Notes: generated from the letters alone by a model not told the origin. A stretch of 64,000 nt of DNA from Beroe forskalii (GCA_011033025.1 WFMF01000030.1:682001-746000); one strand, 5' to 3'; shown: positions 44,621 through 56,856, numbered from the stretch's first letter. A program made the numbers and translations.

Positions 44621-45113
44621 GTGAGTTATTTTATTTTATTTTTTTCGGAGCAGCAAACCAATCCCGTAACATGTCCTTATCTTAAAATTGGCACTCTCAA
44701 TAGAGAAGAAAAACGGCCCCCTTTGTTGGGATTTTGCCAAAAATGACAGCTTAGCTAAAACTGTGTGTCTCGTATTCAAGTTATGCGTACTTATATTAAG
44801 GGCAAATTGGTTTCTGAGAGGAGATCGAGATAGAGGAGACCGAGAACTCCACTGGCGTTCTCGATCGCGAGCTTCTAAAGGATTTCGTTTAAATTCACTT
44901 CTGAAGCCTCTGTTTCCTGCGAAATAAAAAGGTCTTCCTTATCTGAAAATGGATGGAGTGTGAATTAAATTATTATCTAGGTTTGAGGATTGAATCTGAT
45001 AGCATATACTTTGGTACTTGGTATAATAGCCGTCTAAGGCAAGAGGCAGATTTAGGTCACGAAATTAATATTTACAGATTATAATATTTACAATAAAATC
45101 AACACCAAATATA
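44621..45113. other. End of recognisable ECM29; no further exon found
   Basis: The donor CTCA|GTGAGT at 44620 is good and the exon ends in phase 2, so more exons are expected. I found none here or downstream to the window end. Confidence 0.5.
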
Positions 45114-45968
45114 CTATTTCAAGAAGAAAGCCATGTTTGCCAGCCATGGATGTTTGTTGAGCTGATCCACTGTGGCTCGGCTGGCTGGATCTGGGTGCAT
45201 GGAGGACTGCAGGAAGTGCAGGCATTCTGGTGTCAAGGGGCAGTTGGGAGGGAGGGAGAGGTTGTAGCTGAGGATGGCTTCTTCGTTGGGGAAGGCAAGT
45301 CTGCAGAAGAGGATGAAGTAGGTTGTAGCTCCCAGAGACCAGGAAGTCAGGGGTTCTCCTTTGTACCTCCCAGTAACCAGCACCTCAGGAGGAGCGTAGA
45401 GTCGTGTACCAGAGAAGTTAGAGTAGATGTTAGGGTGGATCCAGCCAGCAGCTCCAAAGTCTATCAGCTTGCAGGTCTTAGTCCTGACATCCACCAGCAC
45501 GTTCTCTGGCTTGATGTCTCTGTGTACTATCCTAGCGTCGTAGTGCAGATACCACACAGCCTCCACTACCTGCTGCATGATAACCCTCGCCTCCGCCTCA
45601 CACACTCCTCCCAGGTAGGCCGTGTAGTTGAAGAGATCCACTGTATCTGCAGGCTTCTCCATCACCACCACAGAGTGTTGCTGGTAGATGAAGTAGTCCA
45701 GGAGTTTGATGATGTTAGGGTGGTCGCAGCACGCCAGGGTCTTCACTTCCATCGGGACATGCTCCACATCAGACTTACTCCACTCCTCCACTTGAGAGTT
45801 GTCCACCATCTTAGCTGCGAACTTGGCTCCGGACTTCTTCTCCAGGCAGGTGTAGACTGCTCCGAATCCTCCCTCTCCGATGCGATCAATCAGGCTGTAT
45901 CTGTCTTCAAACTGCTGCTGGTCTTCTGTGGTCTTCCTGGACTTGGTGGCTCTGCATGCGTTACCCAT
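45114..45968 (-). CDS. PIM-like serine/threonine protein kinase, intronless
   Basis: The frame from ATG at 45968 encodes 284 residues, near the usual size of PIM kinases. The landmarks are complete: glycine loop IGEGGFGAVY, catalytic Lys in FAAKMV, helix-C Glu in PMEVKTL, HRDIKPEN, DFG in LIDFGAAG, and TRLYAPPEVL. The PIM-type traits are the hinge EKPADTVDLF (compare ERPxPxxDLF), the PPE motif and loss of the usual Asp before WSLG. The same frame opens earlier at 46079, but a TATAAAG box near 46055-46062 lies inside that extension and the 45968 ATG has a good context (ACGATGG), so I prefer the shorter form. It then starts MGNACRATK, a Gly2/Cys5 pattern compatible with lipid anchoring. PIM kinases are constitutively active; substrates here are unknown. 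Confidence 0.85.
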   Translation of the reverse strand: MGNACRATKSRKTTEDQQQFEDRYSLIDRIGEGGFGAVYTCLEKKSGAKFAAKMVDNSQVEEWSKSDVEHVPMEVKTLACCDHPNIIKLLDYFIYQQHSVVVMEKPADTVDLFNYTAYLGGVCEAEARVIMQQVVEAVWYLHYDARIVHRDIKPENVLVDVRTKTCKLIDFGAAGWIHPNIYSNFSGTRLYAPPEVLVTGRYKGEPLTSWSLGATTYFILFCRLAFPNEEAILSYNLSLPPNCPLTPECLHFLQSSMHPDPASRATVDQLNKHPWLANMAFFLK

Positions 45969-46054
45969 CGTGGTTGTAGGTATAACAGTTGTTGGTTGAA
46001 TCAATGAGTTGATTATGTAAAGAGAAGTTGATGTTTGGTACGGATTATTCCCAT

Positions 46055-46062
46055 ACTTTATA
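46055..46062 (-). promoter_or_regulatory. TATA box of the PIM-like kinase gene
   Basis: CTATAAAG on the minus strand lies about 90 bp upstream of the ATG at 45968 and downstream of the alternative ATG at 46079, which helps decide the start. Confidence 0.45.
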
Positions 46063-46230
46063 GTATCAGAACCGCACATCTCGTTACAGCGTCACAGTGA
46101 AACGTCACTGTAGTCTTGTAAGGGATACGGGAGCTAGGGTAGTGATGGTTACGGTGAAACTAGCATTGAATCCTTGACACCACTAGCACCACGAGAAAAC
46201 GTAGTGGCAAATACAAGGCAGTGCCTCTGT

Positions 46231-49200
46231 AGATTTTGCAGTCGTAACGCTTGACACCACTTACCGCTACGCTAACACGCCATATCTGCACAGCACTGAC
46301 TAAGCACGCTAATAGCAAGACTGTTCTTCGTGTTATTTTATTCATGAGTGTACATCTTCAGGTTTGTTCACAGTGAGTGATTTTTGTGTGAGATTGAGCT
46401 TTGCGTTTGGACTCTGTGCGTGTGTATGTGAGTGTGTGTTTGTGTTTGTTTGTGCTTGCGTTTGTTATAGTGAGTGGCTTTTCCCTTTTCTGTTCATTAG
46501 ATATTCTGTATAATCATGTTTTAATATCTAGATGTCGTACCCAGATGTCGTATATGATACTGATAGAACAACTGGATTTAAAAAAGGGCGTGGCCCTCCT
46601 TACTTTTCCCTTCAAGGTAGCATTTAAACTCTTTTTGGAATCCCTCATCATGGGACCCATTCAAACATAATTCAACAATAAAACTTTTGTTAATAATTTT
46701 TTGAACAAATGGCTTCATTTTTCCTCTTATAGCGTACTACACATCTTTAAGCTCAATACACGGGTAGAATTTAGTTGTTATTTTCTTCAATTGTTACTTA
46801 GCAAAGTGGGTGTTACCCTTTCCTAGGTCAGCCCCATATAACTCATCTGAACAATTGCAAAATGTGAGCATAGAGTGGTTGATACCGCTCAACATTTTCA
46901 AAGTACTGTGTTTTATTATGCATTTTTTGCATCGGTTTTTTTAATTTAACACTTTATCATTGTTTATAATGTTTGTATTGTTTATATTGTAGTTGTACAT
47001 TAGAGCAATGTACATTAGAGCAATGTGTCACTATAATGTTAAAATTTTGATTTGGTCCCCAAGAGCAGATTTGTTCCATTCCTCCCATAACTCCATTTTA
47101 GCACTTCTAACAGTTCATACCATTTTTGGAAACGAAGCTACTATGTGCGAAGAGACCCAATCCACAACAACAACACTCCTACCAAAACCTCCTCCAGCAT
47201 GGACTAAACAGGACTACCTGCTTACCGCTCTAGCAGTTTTGATAAAGATTGGAGATGGTGTAGAGCTCTACCTTCCTGGAGTCATCACTCAGAAAGCTTC
47301 TTGTGAACTCGGAGTTACCAAAACTGAAGAAGGAATCCTCGCTGTGAGTCTGTACTTTTGTTGGAGTGCCAGTACTTTGGTATCCGTGCCCATTTCAACG
47401 AAATTCGGAGAAAGATTCACTCTCTTATTGTCACTCTACTTATCGATGATGTTTGCTCTGATATGTGCTGTAGTGCCTAACTACTACACTCTTCTCCTTT
47501 CAAGAGCTCTGATCGGTGTTTGTGGAGGTCTCAACTGTTCGGCAACTGTTACTTATCTGGCAAACCATATCGCATCAAAGGAAACACTGGAAACTGCCGC
47601 GTTCCTTAGCTCAGGAATAGGGATGACCATCGGAAGCACCTGGGTTTATGTGATGGGATGGTTACTTCTTGACCTGATCGGCTGGAGAACCTTCGTGCTG
47701 CTCACTTCTATCCCCTTCTTCATTCCTCCCGTACTGATCATTCATTTCTGTGTTATGAGCAGTAATCACGAGATTGTAAAACGTGCACCAGAAACAAGTA
47801 CTGGAATTAATGATGAACCTGATTCAAGGCCACAGACAGTGCCTAACTTTGCAGCAAGGGTCCTCAGGTCAAGTGTCTTCGCAGCCTCAAATCTGTTCAT
47901 TGGTTATGGAAGCATTATTTTTGTTCCATGGCTGATGAGAATCAGTAATGATAATGGAAAGACAAATTGCAAACATACAGTTCACGGCAACAAATTCCTG
48001 GTCTTGACCGCTGCTACGGGGTAACAAACATTGTGGGAAGATTATTCGGGTATTTCCTCTGGAAAGGGTCAGGTTTCTAATACTACAACCGACGCTAACG
48101 TCCATCATTATCTTCTCGTATGGTTTCATTTTGTCAGAACCAAGCTTGACTTGTTCGGTCGTTCTGCTGGGTCTGGCAAAGATGTGCTACTCCATCCAAT
48201 GCATAGAGATCTCCATGCTCTACACTGACTACGAGTACTTTGGTATGTCTACAATGCGGCTAGGGACCAGTATCTCGATAGCGGCTGCAGCAGCGGGCTC
48301 AGCAGCAGGCACCTCAGTAGCTGCTTTCCTGGATACCCACACTGCCCTGATAGCATACTGCGTTGTGGCTTGCATTGAACTCATCAACATCTGCTTTATG
48401 AAGGAGCGATTCTAGAAGTAGGTAGTAGGTACTGGCACAATGATAATGGGATTTGATCAGGAATATTTCATGCCTTCGTTAAATAAGCTTTAAAACCGGA
48501 ACGCCAATACTTTATGGCATTTAAAAGCCGAGGACCGCTGGTCCAAGGCTTTCAAATGTGATTCATTCACGAACGTATGGAGTGCATTAATCATGGATTA
48601 ACATACTAGCCGTGGCCGTCCAAGTATGCTATTTCATACCATTATGAAATTTAGATTTTGAAGATTATAAAAATTCACTGGAGGTGCGTAGGTTTCACGT
48701 GTGGTCATCAGTTCATGAACGCCGCGGCGAATGTTTCGAAGGTTCGTTGTAATTTGAGATTTCGCGCGAAACTTATACTTTATTTTAAGTAAGCCGATTT
48801 GTAAGGAAGTTGTTTTTTCAACTCATCTAATTTCATTTTATTATTTTATTTTAAAAAGCTTTATTATTATTTTGTTTCTAAAAAGTTCAAAGTAATTTTA
48901 TGGAATTGATGAGACACTACAATATTACAATCTACATGGAGTAAATAAAACGCTAGCTTATGCTTTTGGATCCTCATGCTTTCAATGATCTGATTAGTGC
49001 GGGGGGCTCAGCAGTAAGTGGGTGGAACACATGCTGGTGGGTGGGTGGTTTGGACCACATGGGGACCACTTAGTGCACCTGCACTAAGTGGGTGGGTCTC
49101 TTCACGAAAAGTTGAAGTAACTGGTGATTTTTTGCAGTAAATGGTCATAATTTCAGAATTTTTTGGAGTGTAACCTATGAAAAATGAGAGTAGAGCTTAA

Positions 49201-50176
49201 TAAGTGAGAGTGAAGCTAAAAGCCCTACTGGCTGCCGCTATGTTCAGGAACAAGAGAGGTGCAATCAAGCAATAATAGTGGTGATGTAATTAAGGAGAAA
49301 GAAATATTGAGGTCATCAGACAGTGTAAATTTCAGGAAAATGTACCTATATAATAAGTTCCTCAAGTGCTGTCCAGCGTGTCTGTGTATCAGATTTCATG
49401 TTAATGTAAGCGGATGTAAGGTATAAGTATAGTATGTAGTTCTTTGTAGTTCCTAGAAAGTGATGGGATAGGATGTGGCATTGTTTATTTAACGGTACAG
49501 TGCCTTTGTTTCGTAATGCTTTCTCTGTAGCGGTATTATAATAGTATACTCAACCGGCCAGTAGTATTATTAAACTATTAAAGTTTCTCTCTACTAATAA
49601 TTTTCAAATTATTAATTGGTAAGCAAGCGATACTATTAATTGATAGTACTATAATTTGTAATGTTCAGCGGTATGTAACAGAGACAGTGCAAGCCCCTCA
49701 CATAATCACATAATGACATCGTTTCACTGTTTGCATCGTCTGATCCGCCAGTATATTATTATTATTTCGGGGAATTTCTACTACTAGTAGTACTAAGTAG
49801 AACCAAGTAACTCTGTCGGTTCTGACAACATTATAGCACTACACATTCATTTGATTCGTCTTTGATGCGCTACCATCGTTTGCAATCGGTTTCTTCTTCT
49901 CTTTGCTTAACAGATATTTGTGTTCATTTGATTCTGCATTCTTCAATATTTTGCATGCACTAATAGTCTGACAAAAACAAGATACGTCAGTAAGACTAAC
50001 ACAACATACTATAAGACTACCTCTAATTGCCCTTACTACCTATTCCATCAGAGGACTCCTCGGGACTTATCAAAGAGGAACAATTGCACAAATCACCTTC
50101 TGATGTGCCCAGCAGAGAGTTGCAGTGTAGCAGTTTGGAAATACAATCTGCCTGCTCACTACACTGCTCTGCATGC
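46231..50176 (+). repeat. Tandem segmental duplication, unit A
   Basis: This unit and 50177-54896 (unit B) are near-identical head to tail, both starting AGATTTTGCAGTCGTAACGC. Each contains one MFS transporter copy plus flanks. The junction is CATGCAGATTTTGCAG. Differences are mostly single-base indels in homopolymers, some substitutions, and a 720 bp insertion only in B. Confidence 0.85.
47143..48415 (+). pseudogene. MFS transporter copy A, frameshifted
   Basis: The frame starts at ATG 47143 and matches copy C (55296-56567) throughout. It breaks at about 48020, where a G-run is one base shorter than in copy B (ACGGGGTAAC against ACGGGGGTAAC). An A-run near 48063 is also shorter, and the original frame resumes to the stop at 48413-48415. 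The affected part is the C-terminal half of the transporter. A truncating mutation and a homopolymer error in the assembly fit equally well. Confidence 0.7.
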
Positions 50177-51132
50177 AGATTTTGCAGTCGTAACGCTTGA
50201 CACCACTTACCGCTACGCTAACACGCCATATCTGCACAGCACTGACTAAGCACGCTAATAGCAAGACTGTTCTTCGTGTTATTTTATTTATGAGTGTACA
50301 TCTTCAGATTTGTTCACAGCGAGGGATTTTGCTGTGAGATTGAGCTTTGCGTTTTGACTCTGTGCGCGTGTGTGTGTGTGTATGTGTGTGTTCGTGTGTG
50401 TTTGTGCTTGCGTTTGTGAGTGAGTGGCTTTTCTCTTATCTGCTCATTAGATATTCTGTATCATGTTTTAATATCTGATCATCTTCGAATTTGTCTTGTA
50501 GATATGAATATTAGGGTACCCAGATGTCGTATATGATAGAACAACTGGATTAAATACAAAGGGCGTGGCCCTCCTTACTTTTCCCTTCAAGGTAGCATCT
50601 AAACTCTTTTTGGAATCCCTCATCATGGGACCCATTAAAACATAATTCAACAATAAAACCTTTGTAAATAATTTTTTGAACAAACGGCTTCATTTTTCCT
50701 CTTATAGCGTACTACACACCTTTAAGCTCAATACACGGGTAGAATTTAGTTGTTATTTTCACCAATTGTTATTAACGCAGCAAAGTGGGTGTTACCCCCC
50801 TAGGTCAACCTCACATAACTCAGCTAAACAATTGCAAAATGTGAGCATAGAGTGGTCGATACCGCTCAACATTTTCAAACATTTTCAAAGTGCTGTGTTG
50901 TATTATTATGCATTTTTTGCATCGGTTTTTTAATTTAACACTTTATCATTGTTTTGTTTGTTTGTATTGTTTATATTGTAGTTGTACATTAGAGCAATGT
51001 ACATTAGAGCAATGTGTCACTATAATGTTAAAATTTTGATTTGGTCCCCAAGAGCAGATTTGTTCCATTCCTCCCATAACTCCATTTTAGCACTTCTAAC
51101 AGTTCATACCATTTTTTGGAAACGAAGCTACT

Positions 51133-52404
51133 ATGTGCGAAGAGACCCAATCCACAACAACAACACTCTACCAAAACCTCCTCCAGCATGGACTAAACAG
51201 GACTACCTGCTTACCGCTCTAGCAGTTTTGATAAAGATTGGAGATGGTGTAGAGCTCTACCTTCCTGGAGTCATCACTCAGAAAGCTTCTTGTGAACTCG
51301 GAGTTACCAAAAACTGAAGAAGGAATCCTCGCTGTGAGTCTGTACTTTTGTTGGAGTGCCAGTACTTTGGTATCCGTGCCCATTTCAACGAAATTCGGAG
51401 AAAGATTCACTCTCTTATTGTCACTCTACTTATCGATGATGTTTGCTGTGATATGTGCTGTAGTGCCTAACTACTACACTCTTCTCCTTTCAAGAGCTCT
51501 GATCGGTGTTTGTGGAGGCCTCAACTGTTCGGCAACTGTTACTTATCTGGCAAACCATATCGCATCAAAGGAAACACTGGAAACTGCCGCGTTCCTTAGC
51601 TCAGGAATAGGGATGACCATCGGAAGCACCTGGGTTTATGTGATGGGATGGTTACTTGACCTGATCGGCTGGAGAACCTTCGTGCTGCTCACTTCTATCC
51701 CCTTCTTCATTCCTCCCGTACTGATCATTCATTTCTGTGTTATGAGCAGTAATCACGAGATTGTAAAACGTGCACCAGAAACAAGTACTGGAATTAATGA
51801 TGAACCTGATTCAAGGCCACAGACAGTGCCTAACTTTGCAGCAAGGGTCCTCAGGTCAAGTGTCTTCGCAGCCTCAAATCTGTTCATTGGTTATGGAAGC
51901 ATTATTTTTGTTCCATGGCTGATGAGAATCAGTAATGATAATGGAAAGACAAATTGCAAACATACAGTTCACGGCAACAAATTCCTGGTCTTGACCGCTG
52001 CTACGGGGGTAACAAACATTGTGGGAAGATTATTCGGGTATTTCCTCTGGAAAAGGGTCAGGTTTCTAATACTACAACCGACGCTAACGTCCATCATTAT
52101 CTTCTCGTATGGTTTCATTTTGTCAGAACCAAGCTTGACTTGTTCGGTCGTTCTGCTGGGTCTGGCAAAGATGTGCTACTCCATCCAATGCATAGAGATC
52201 TCCATGCTCTACACTGACTACGAGTACTTTGGCATGTCTACGATGCGGCTAGGGACCAGTATCTCGATAGCGGCTGCAGCAGCGGGCTCAGCAGCAGGCA
52301 CCTCAGTAGCTGCTTTCCTGGATACCCACACTGCCCTGATAGCATACTGCGTTGTGGCTTGCATTGAACTCATCAACATCTGCTTTATGAAGGAGCGATT
52401 CTAG
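51133..52404 (+). pseudogene. MFS transporter copy B, frameshifted
   Basis: Compared with copies A and C it lacks one C near 51169 (CACTCTACC against CACTCCTACC) and has an extra A near 51310 (ACCAAAAACTG). Between them the frame is wrong; afterwards it is open to the stop at 52404. An extra T near 51118 lies upstream of the ATG. The two coding indels cancel, so only about 47 codons near the N-terminus are shifted. It also lacks a Leu codon present in A (LLLDLIG against LLDLIG). Confidence 0.7.
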
Positions 52405-53218
52405 AAGTAGGTAGTAGGTACTGGCACAATGATAATGGGATTTGATCAGGAATATTTCATGCCTTCGTTAAATAAGCTTTAAAACCGGAACGCTAATATT
52501 TTATGGCATTTAAAGCCGAGGACCGCTGGTCCAAGGCTTTCAAATGTGATTCATTCACGAACGTATGGAGTGCATTAATCATGGATTAACATACTAGCCG
52601 TGGCCGTCCAAGTATGCTATTTCATACCATTATGAAATTTAGATTTTGAAGATTATAAAATTCACTGAGGTGCGTAGGTTTCACGTGTGGTCATCAGTTC
52701 ATGAACGCCGCGGCGAATGTTTCGAAGGTTCGTTGTAATTTGAGATTTCGCGCGAAACTTATACTTTATTTTAAGTAAGCCGATTTGTGGAAGTTGTTTT
52801 TTCAACTCATCTAATTTCATTTTATTATTTTATTTTAAAAAGCTTTATTATTATTTTGTTTCTAAAAAGTTCAAAGTAATTTTATGGAATTGATGAGACA
52901 CTACAATATTACAATCTACATGGAGTAAATAAAACGCTAGCTTATGCTTTTGGATCCTCATGCTTTCAATGATCTGATTAGTGCGGGGGGGGGCTCAGCA
53001 GTAAGTGGGTGGAACACATGCTGGTGGGTGGGTGGTTTGGACCACATGGGGACCACTTAGTGCACCTGCACTAAGTGGGTGGGTCTCTTCACGAAAAGTT
53101 GAAGTAACTGGTGATTTTTTGCAGTAAATGGTCATAATTTCAGAATTTTTTGGAGTGTAACCTATGAAAAATGAGAGTAGAGCTTAATAAGTGAGAGTGA
53201 AGCTAAAAGCCCTACTGG

Positions 53219-53938
53219 GGGTCCTCCACGAACGGAGATAAGTGCACTTAGGGAATACTTATGATCGATTTTAAGAGTGCTCCTAAATAATCTGTTCACG
53301 AAACTTGAGTTAAGAAGATATTTCGCACTTATCTTTTTTCTTCTTAGGAACTTCCTAAATATTTAAGAAGACTTATCATAAACCCTTTCCTAAGTCTGCG
53401 TTACACTTCATATTTGATGCGTGAGTCAAACGTGAGCTTAATTGGGGTCTTCCTAACTCACTAAGTGCACTTAACTTTCTTCTTAACTTCACTATATTTA
53501 GGTGCAACACTAAGAGCGGTTTTATCCTTCTTAACGTCTTCTTAGCGTGATCCTAACTCAGGAATGGGATTCAAGTTCAATCAAATAATTATTATATCGC
53601 CCCACATTATTGAGTTAGAACAGTTTATTGGAAATGTTTTCATAGCAGCGATAGGAAATACTATCTTAATTAGCTTATGCTTGGCATGACACAAAATCAA
53701 TTATCCTTTCTTGGCCTCTGATTGGCTTGTGCACCATGCATGTGATCTGCGTTAGCTCATTCACGTGACACATCCTACAACATTTAAGAAGGGTTTTCGT
53801 GGACAAGAAAATCCATCTTAAGGACAATATTGGTTAAGAAGGAAAGTTTCATGAACAGTCATAACTCGCGTTCCTAAATATGAAAAGTGTTCTTAACTTT
53901 ATGATCACTTTAAAGAAGGAAGTTTCGTGGAGGAGCTC
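53219..53938. mobile_element. 720 bp MITE present in only one duplicate
   Basis: The element is absent from the matching site in unit A (CCCTACTGGCTGCCGC, about 49224-49239). The left end GGGTCCTCCACGAA and right end (reverse complement GAGCTCCTCCACGAA) are imperfect terminal inverted repeats. CTGG flanks both sides (53215-53218, 53939-53942), giving a 3-4 bp target duplication. Subterminal CTTAAG/CTTAACT motifs recur in both orientations. There is no transposase. Confidence 0.8.
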
Positions 53939-54736
53939 CTGGCTGCCGCTATGTTCAGGAACAAGAGAGGTGCAATCAAGCAATAATAGTGGTGATGTAA
54001 TTAAGGAGAAAGAAATATTGAGGTCATCAGACAGTGTAAATTTCAGGAAAATGTACCTATATAATAAGTTCCTCAAGTGCTGTCCAGCGTGTCTGTGTAT
54101 CAGATTTCATGTTAATGTAAGCGGATGTAAGGTATAAGTATAGTATGTAGTTCTTTGTAGTTCCTAGAAAGTGATGGGATAGGATGTGGCATTGTTTATT
54201 TAACGGTACAGTGCCTTGTTTCGTAATGCTTTCTCTGTAGCGGTATTATAATAGTATACTCAACCGGCCAGTAGTATTATTAAACTATTAAAGTTTCTCT
54301 CTACTAATAATTTTCAAATTATTAATTGGTAAGCAAGCGATACTATTAATTGATAGTACTATAATTTGTAATGTTCAGCGGTATGTAACAGAGACAGTGC
54401 AAGCCCCTCACATAATCACATAATGACATCGTTTCACTGTTTGCATCGTCTGATCCGCCAGTATATTATTATTATTTCGGGGAATTTCTACTACTAGTAG
54501 TACTAAGTAGAACCAAGTAACTCTGTCGGTTCTGACAACATTATAGCACTACACATTCATTTGATTCGTCTTTGATGCGCTACCATCGTTTGCAATCGGT
54601 TTCTTCTTCTCTTTGCTTAACAGATATTTGTGTTCATTTGATTCTGCATTCTTCAATATTTTGCATGCACTAATAGTCTGACAAAAACAAGATACGTCAG
54701 TAAGACTAACACAACATACTATAAGACTACCTCTAA

Positions 54737-54919
54737 TTGCCCTTACTACCTATTCCATCAGAGGACTCTCGGGACTTATCAAAGAGGAACAATTGCACAA
54801 ATCACCTTCTGATGTGCCCAGCAGAGAGTTGCAGTGTAGCAGTTTGGAAATACAATCTGCCTGCTCACTACACTGCTCTGCATGCAAGACAGGACGCCAC
54901 AAGATCTTATCATCAGTGA
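54737..54919 (+). pseudogene. C2H2-like zinc-finger fragment
   Basis: An open stretch without ATG encodes NCTNHLLMCPAESCSVAVWK followed by YNLPAHYTALH: Cys-x4-Cys-x11-His-x4-His. The WKYNL..H....H pattern is seen in zinc fingers associated with mobile elements. A copy at about 50027-50172 in unit A is shifted by one extra C near 50059. I read both as remnants of a single exon. Confidence 0.35.
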
Positions 54920-55295
54920 GCAGGAGAAAACACGCCTTGTCCGCTCGTAGATTAAACCACTTTTAGTTTTCATTTCATCCCTGACTCTTGAACAGTGTTT
55001 TTTCAACAATTTTAAGTTTTTTATGAGTTTTAATCTCAATTTGGACTGCACAGCATTTTCCAGCATTAATAATGTTACCAAAACCCAAATATTTTTATAA
55101 TTTTTTTTTTTTAATTTAACACTTTATCATTGTTTATAATGTTTGTATTGTTTATATTGTAGTTGTACATTAGAGCAGTGTGTTCCTAATGTTGGAATTA
55201 CGATTTGTTCCCCAAGAGCAGATTTATTCCATTCCTCCCATTACTCCATTTTAGCACTTCTAACAGTTCATACCATTTTTGGAAACGAAGCTACT

Positions 55296-56567
55296 ATGGG
55301 TGAAGAGATTCAGTCCACAACAACGACACTTCTACCAAAACCTCCTCCAGCATGGACTAAACAGGACTACCTGCTAACTGCTGTAGCAGTTCTAATAAAA
55401 ATTGGAGATGGTGTAGAGCTCTACCTACCTGGAGTTATCACTCAGAAAGCATCTTGTGAACTTGGGGTTACAAAAACTGAGGAAGGAATCCTCGCTGTGA
55501 GTCTATACTTTTGTTGGAGTGTCAGTACTTTGGTGTCCGTGCCCATTTCAACGAAATTCGGAGAAAGATTCACTCTCTTATTGTCACTCTACTTATCGAT
55601 GATGTTTGCTGTGATATGTGCTGTAGTGCCTAACTACTATACTCTTCTCCTTTCAAGAGCTCTGATCGGTGTTTGTGGAGGCCTCAACTGTTCGGCAACT
55701 GTAACTTATCTGGCAAACCATATTGCATCAAAGGAAATACTGGAAACTGCAGCGTTCCTCAGCTCAGGAATAGGGATGACTATTAGCGGGACCTTGGTTT
55801 ATGTGATGGGATGGTTATTTCTTGACCTGATCGGCTGGAGAACCTTCGTGCTAATCACTTCAATCCCCTTCTTCATTCCTCCCGTACTAATCATTCATTT
55901 CTGTGTTATGAGCAGTAATCACGAGATTGTAAAACGTGCACCAGAAACAAGTACTCGAAATGATGAACCTGATTCAAGGCCACAGATAGTGCCTAACTTC
56001 GCAGCAAGGGTCCTCAGGTCAAGTGTCTTCGCAGCCTCAAATCTGTTCATTGGTTATGGAAGCATTATTTTTGTTCCATGGCTGATGAGAATCGGTACTG
56101 ATAATGGAAAGACAAATTGCAAACATACGGTTCACGGCGACAAATTCCTGGTCTTGACCGCTGCTACGGGGATTACAAACATTGTGGGCAGATTATTTGG
56201 GTATGTCCTCTGGAAAAGGGTCAGGTTTCTAATACTACAACCGACGCTAACGTCCATCATTATCTTCTCTTATGGTTTCATTCTGTCAGAACCAAGCTTG
56301 ACTTGTTCGGTCGTCCTGCTGGGTCTGGCAAAGATGTGCTACTCCATCCAAAGCATAGAGATCTCCATGCTCTACACTGACTACGAGTACTTTGGCATGT
56401 CTACGATGCGGCTGGGGACCAGTATCTCCATAGCGGCTGCAGCAGCGGGCTCAGCAGCAGGTACCTCAGTAGCTGCTTTCCTGGATACCCACACTGCCCT
56501 GATAGCATACTGCGTTGTGGCTTGCATTGAGCTTATCAACATCTGCTTTATGAAGGAAAGATTCTAG
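55296..56567 (+). CDS. MFS transporter copy C (intact), SV2/SVOP- or SLC22-like
   Basis: This intronless frame of 423 residues from ATG at 55296 has about twelve hydrophobic segments. MFS landmarks are visible: the TM2-TM3 loop VPISTKFGERFTLLLSLYLS (motif A-like, G-E-R) and the TM4 arginine motif LLLSRALIGVCGGLNCSATV. The cytosolic N-terminus is short and Thr/Pro-rich (TTTTLLPKPPPAWTKQDYLL). The loop order suggests the organic-solute/SV2-related MFS branch, but the substrate cannot be read from sequence. It is the only one of three tandem copies with an unbroken frame, and it is more diverged from A and B than they are from each other. The upstream AT-rich tract (from 55110) is shared by all three, so the promoter was duplicated too. 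An upstream in-frame extension without ATG (from 55143) is not used in this model. Confidence 0.8.
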   Translation: MGEEIQSTTTTLLPKPPPAWTKQDYLLTAVAVLIKIGDGVELYLPGVITQKASCELGVTKTEEGILAVSLYFCWSVSTLVSVPISTKFGERFTLLLSLYLSMMFAVICAVVPNYYTLLLSRALIGVCGGLNCSATVTYLANHIASKEILETAAFLSSGIGMTISGTLVYVMGWLFLDLIGWRTFVLITSIPFFIPPVLIIHFCVMSSNHEIVKRAPETSTRNDEPDSRPQIVPNFAARVLRSSVFAASNLFIGYGSIIFVPWLMRIGTDNGKTNCKHTVHGDKFLVLTAATGITNIVGRLFGYVLWKRVRFLILQPTLTSIIIFSYGFILSEPSLTCSVVLLGLAKMCYSIQSIEISMLYTDYEYFGMSTMRLGTSISIAAAAAGSAAGTSVAAFLDTHTALIAYCVVACIELINICFMKERF

Positions 56568-56718
56568 AAGTAGGTAGTACAATGATAATGGGATTTGATC
56601 AGGAATATTTCATGTCTTCGTTAAATGTACTTAAGCGAAAGACCAGGAATTAACATATCTCTATTACAATATACGAATGAAATGAGTATGTAATATAGAA
56701 CTATAGGTCGAAGGAGTA

Positions 56719-56856
56719 ACCTAATACCACATATATGTAGTGAGCGCGAAGCGCGAACTATATATAGACGCATTATTGGCCGAAGCGAAGCTGAGGTCAA
56801 TAATGGTTTGTTTTGGACGAGGCGAAGCCGAGTTCAAAACAATGTGGTATTAGGTA
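56719..56856. mobile_element. Short inverted-repeat element
   Basis: The ends ACCTAATACCACAT and ATGTGGTATTAGGT are inverted repeats. Inside are GCGAAGCGCGAACT and GACGAGGCGAAGCCGAG cores, the latter shared with the element at 30103-30277. Confidence 0.6.

Larger units (their letters stand above)
50177..54896 (+). repeat. Tandem segmental duplication, unit B
   Basis: This is the second copy of unit A, longer by a 720 bp MITE at 53219-53938 and small indels. The very high identity over non-coding flanks shows that the duplication is recent compared with the split from copy C. Confidence 0.85.

Noticed and set aside
46160-46345. Minus-strand 61-codon frame with a signal-peptide-like N-terminus
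   Set aside because: In the duplicated unit B the start ATG is lost (CAT to TAT) and the tail diverges; there is no promoter or family support.
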